Assembly: GCA_031772625.1 (NCBI GenBank)
Contig: CM062807.1
Span: 1,146,173,007-1,146,237,006, forward strand
Direction of reading: 5' to 3'
Length of the DNA stretch: 64,000 nucleotides
Source of the DNA: Pinus tabuliformis
Lineage: Eukaryota > Streptophyta > Pinopsida > Pinales > Pinaceae
How positions within the stretch are numbered: position 1 is the stretch's first letter; every line of letters starts with the position of its first letter. Made by a program: the position numbers and the translations under genes. Positions 63,334-64,000 of this stretch are shown here, piece after piece. The notes under the pieces were generated by a model. The model saw only the letters and a program-made list of their open reading frames with translations, ran no database searches and was not told where the DNA came from.

Positions 63334-64000
63334 GTCCTTCTTTATCTTTGTGGTGTTGTTCTTTACTTATGGCTTCAACGGGTTGTCCTGGGTCACCCTG
63401 CCTTGGCTTTGGCCTTTTTTCTGTGGTTTGGGGCGCCTTTTCCTTACTTTGGATTCATAGATCCAAAGTATCACTTATTCTGTTTAAACTTCTTCTCAAT
63501 CTTAACAACATATCAGTATGCCATGTCAAGCGATGAGATGTCCAAGAACTCCATCTTATCCTAGATGTACTGGTGTAGACAACAGTAGTACTTGAGTACC
63601 AAATTCCGCTAAGAATCGTTGATACCCAACTTTGTGCGAAGGGTATTGAAAACATGTGTGAACTCTAGCACATCGTGGTCCCTTCCCTGTGTAGCATGGT
63701 CCACTTTATGTATTTATATTCATAGATCCTGACAAGGTAATATTGTTCCTCGATGGCGTCTCGAAAAGAATCGTAAGTAGGTGTGGCTAAAAATAATGAG
63801 GATTCCCTCTTGTCCTTTTGTTCACAGTAGGTTTCCCACAAATCCTTGACATGTGGGGCAACTTTAAGAAGTGCAAAAGTAATCTTTCCTTGTTTGGAAA
63901 AGTCATGAACTAAAAAATATCCTTCCAACATATTCAACCATTTATATACAACGTCTGCATCTATCTAGCCCTCAAATACAGGAATATCGAGGTTAACTTG
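63334..64000 (-). pseudogene. Element I gag region, partial
   Basis: MLEGYFLVHDFSKQGKITFA, VKDLWETYCEQKDK, SFRDAIEEQYYLV and a Lys-rich C-terminus match F2 gag at 51780-52330. It is cut by the window end and broken. Confidence 0.8.

Larger units (their letters stand above)
59119..64000 (-). mobile_element. Element I: F2-family Ty3 element, minus strand, cut by window end
   Basis: 3' LTR at 59119-59736, polypurine tract, then integrase, RNase H, RT, protease and gag read leftward in element sense from the window end. Every part aligns with F2 (same tract, same integrase C-terminal style, same RNase H, RT and gag runs), with many more differences. It has ten or more breaks and is clearly older than F2. 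The 5' LTR lies beyond 64000. Confidence 0.9.

Overview
The window looks like intergenic DNA from a large, repeat-rich seed-plant genome. I see no convincing host gene, rRNA, tRNA or CRISPR array. Almost everything recognisable is an LTR retrotransposon or part of one: Ty3 Athila/Tat-type, Ty3 chromovirus-like, another Ty3 family, Ty1/copia, and two non-autonomous forms. A gymnosperm is plausible from the depth of nesting and apparent age, but the sequence does not prove it. All elements are treated as fossils. Divergences were counted by eye.

Layout. 1-39 and 14900-17669 are pieces of an old Athila/Tat-like element (B, + strand). Element A (40-14899, - strand, 1,721-bp LTRs) landed inside B's reverse transcriptase. 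A solo LTR (K, 15844-16919) landed further along B's pol. 17675-18013 is an LTR scrap of the same family as F2 and I. 18018-19469 is the end of a chromovirus (C) and the start of its 3' LTR. Element D (19470-27767, + strand, 1,065-bp LTRs, perfect TGAGG duplication) sits inside that LTR. About 27773-29113 continues C's LTR into unassigned DNA.

29114-33960 is a copia-type gag relic (E1) carrying a 1.96-kb tandem duplication. 33961-36370 is unassigned. 36371-39689 is a copia pol and 3' LTR (E2). 39690-40943 is AT-rich DNA without genes. 40944-58342 is a three-level nest: a LARD-like element G with 2.2-kb LTRs, chromovirus F1 (45843-57571) inside G's second LTR, and Ty3 element F2 (50781-56651) inside F1's integrase region. 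58343-59118 holds a short repeat and another integrase scrap (H). 59119-64000 is element I, the same family as F2 in opposite orientation, cut off by the window end.

How the parts relate. The complete elements have the usual order LTR, primer-binding site, gag, protease, RT, RNase H, integrase, polypurine tract, LTR. A adds an env-position coding region after pol and a 38-bp palindrome array in its 3' region. D is the youngest (about 7 differences between its LTRs) and is the most unusual. It keeps only a gag/protease-type frame, and the rest of its internal region holds many RNA-type hairpins. Several of these differ in their stems but share the loop sequence GCTCGTTAAA. That hairpin family is the best candidate here for something undescribed.
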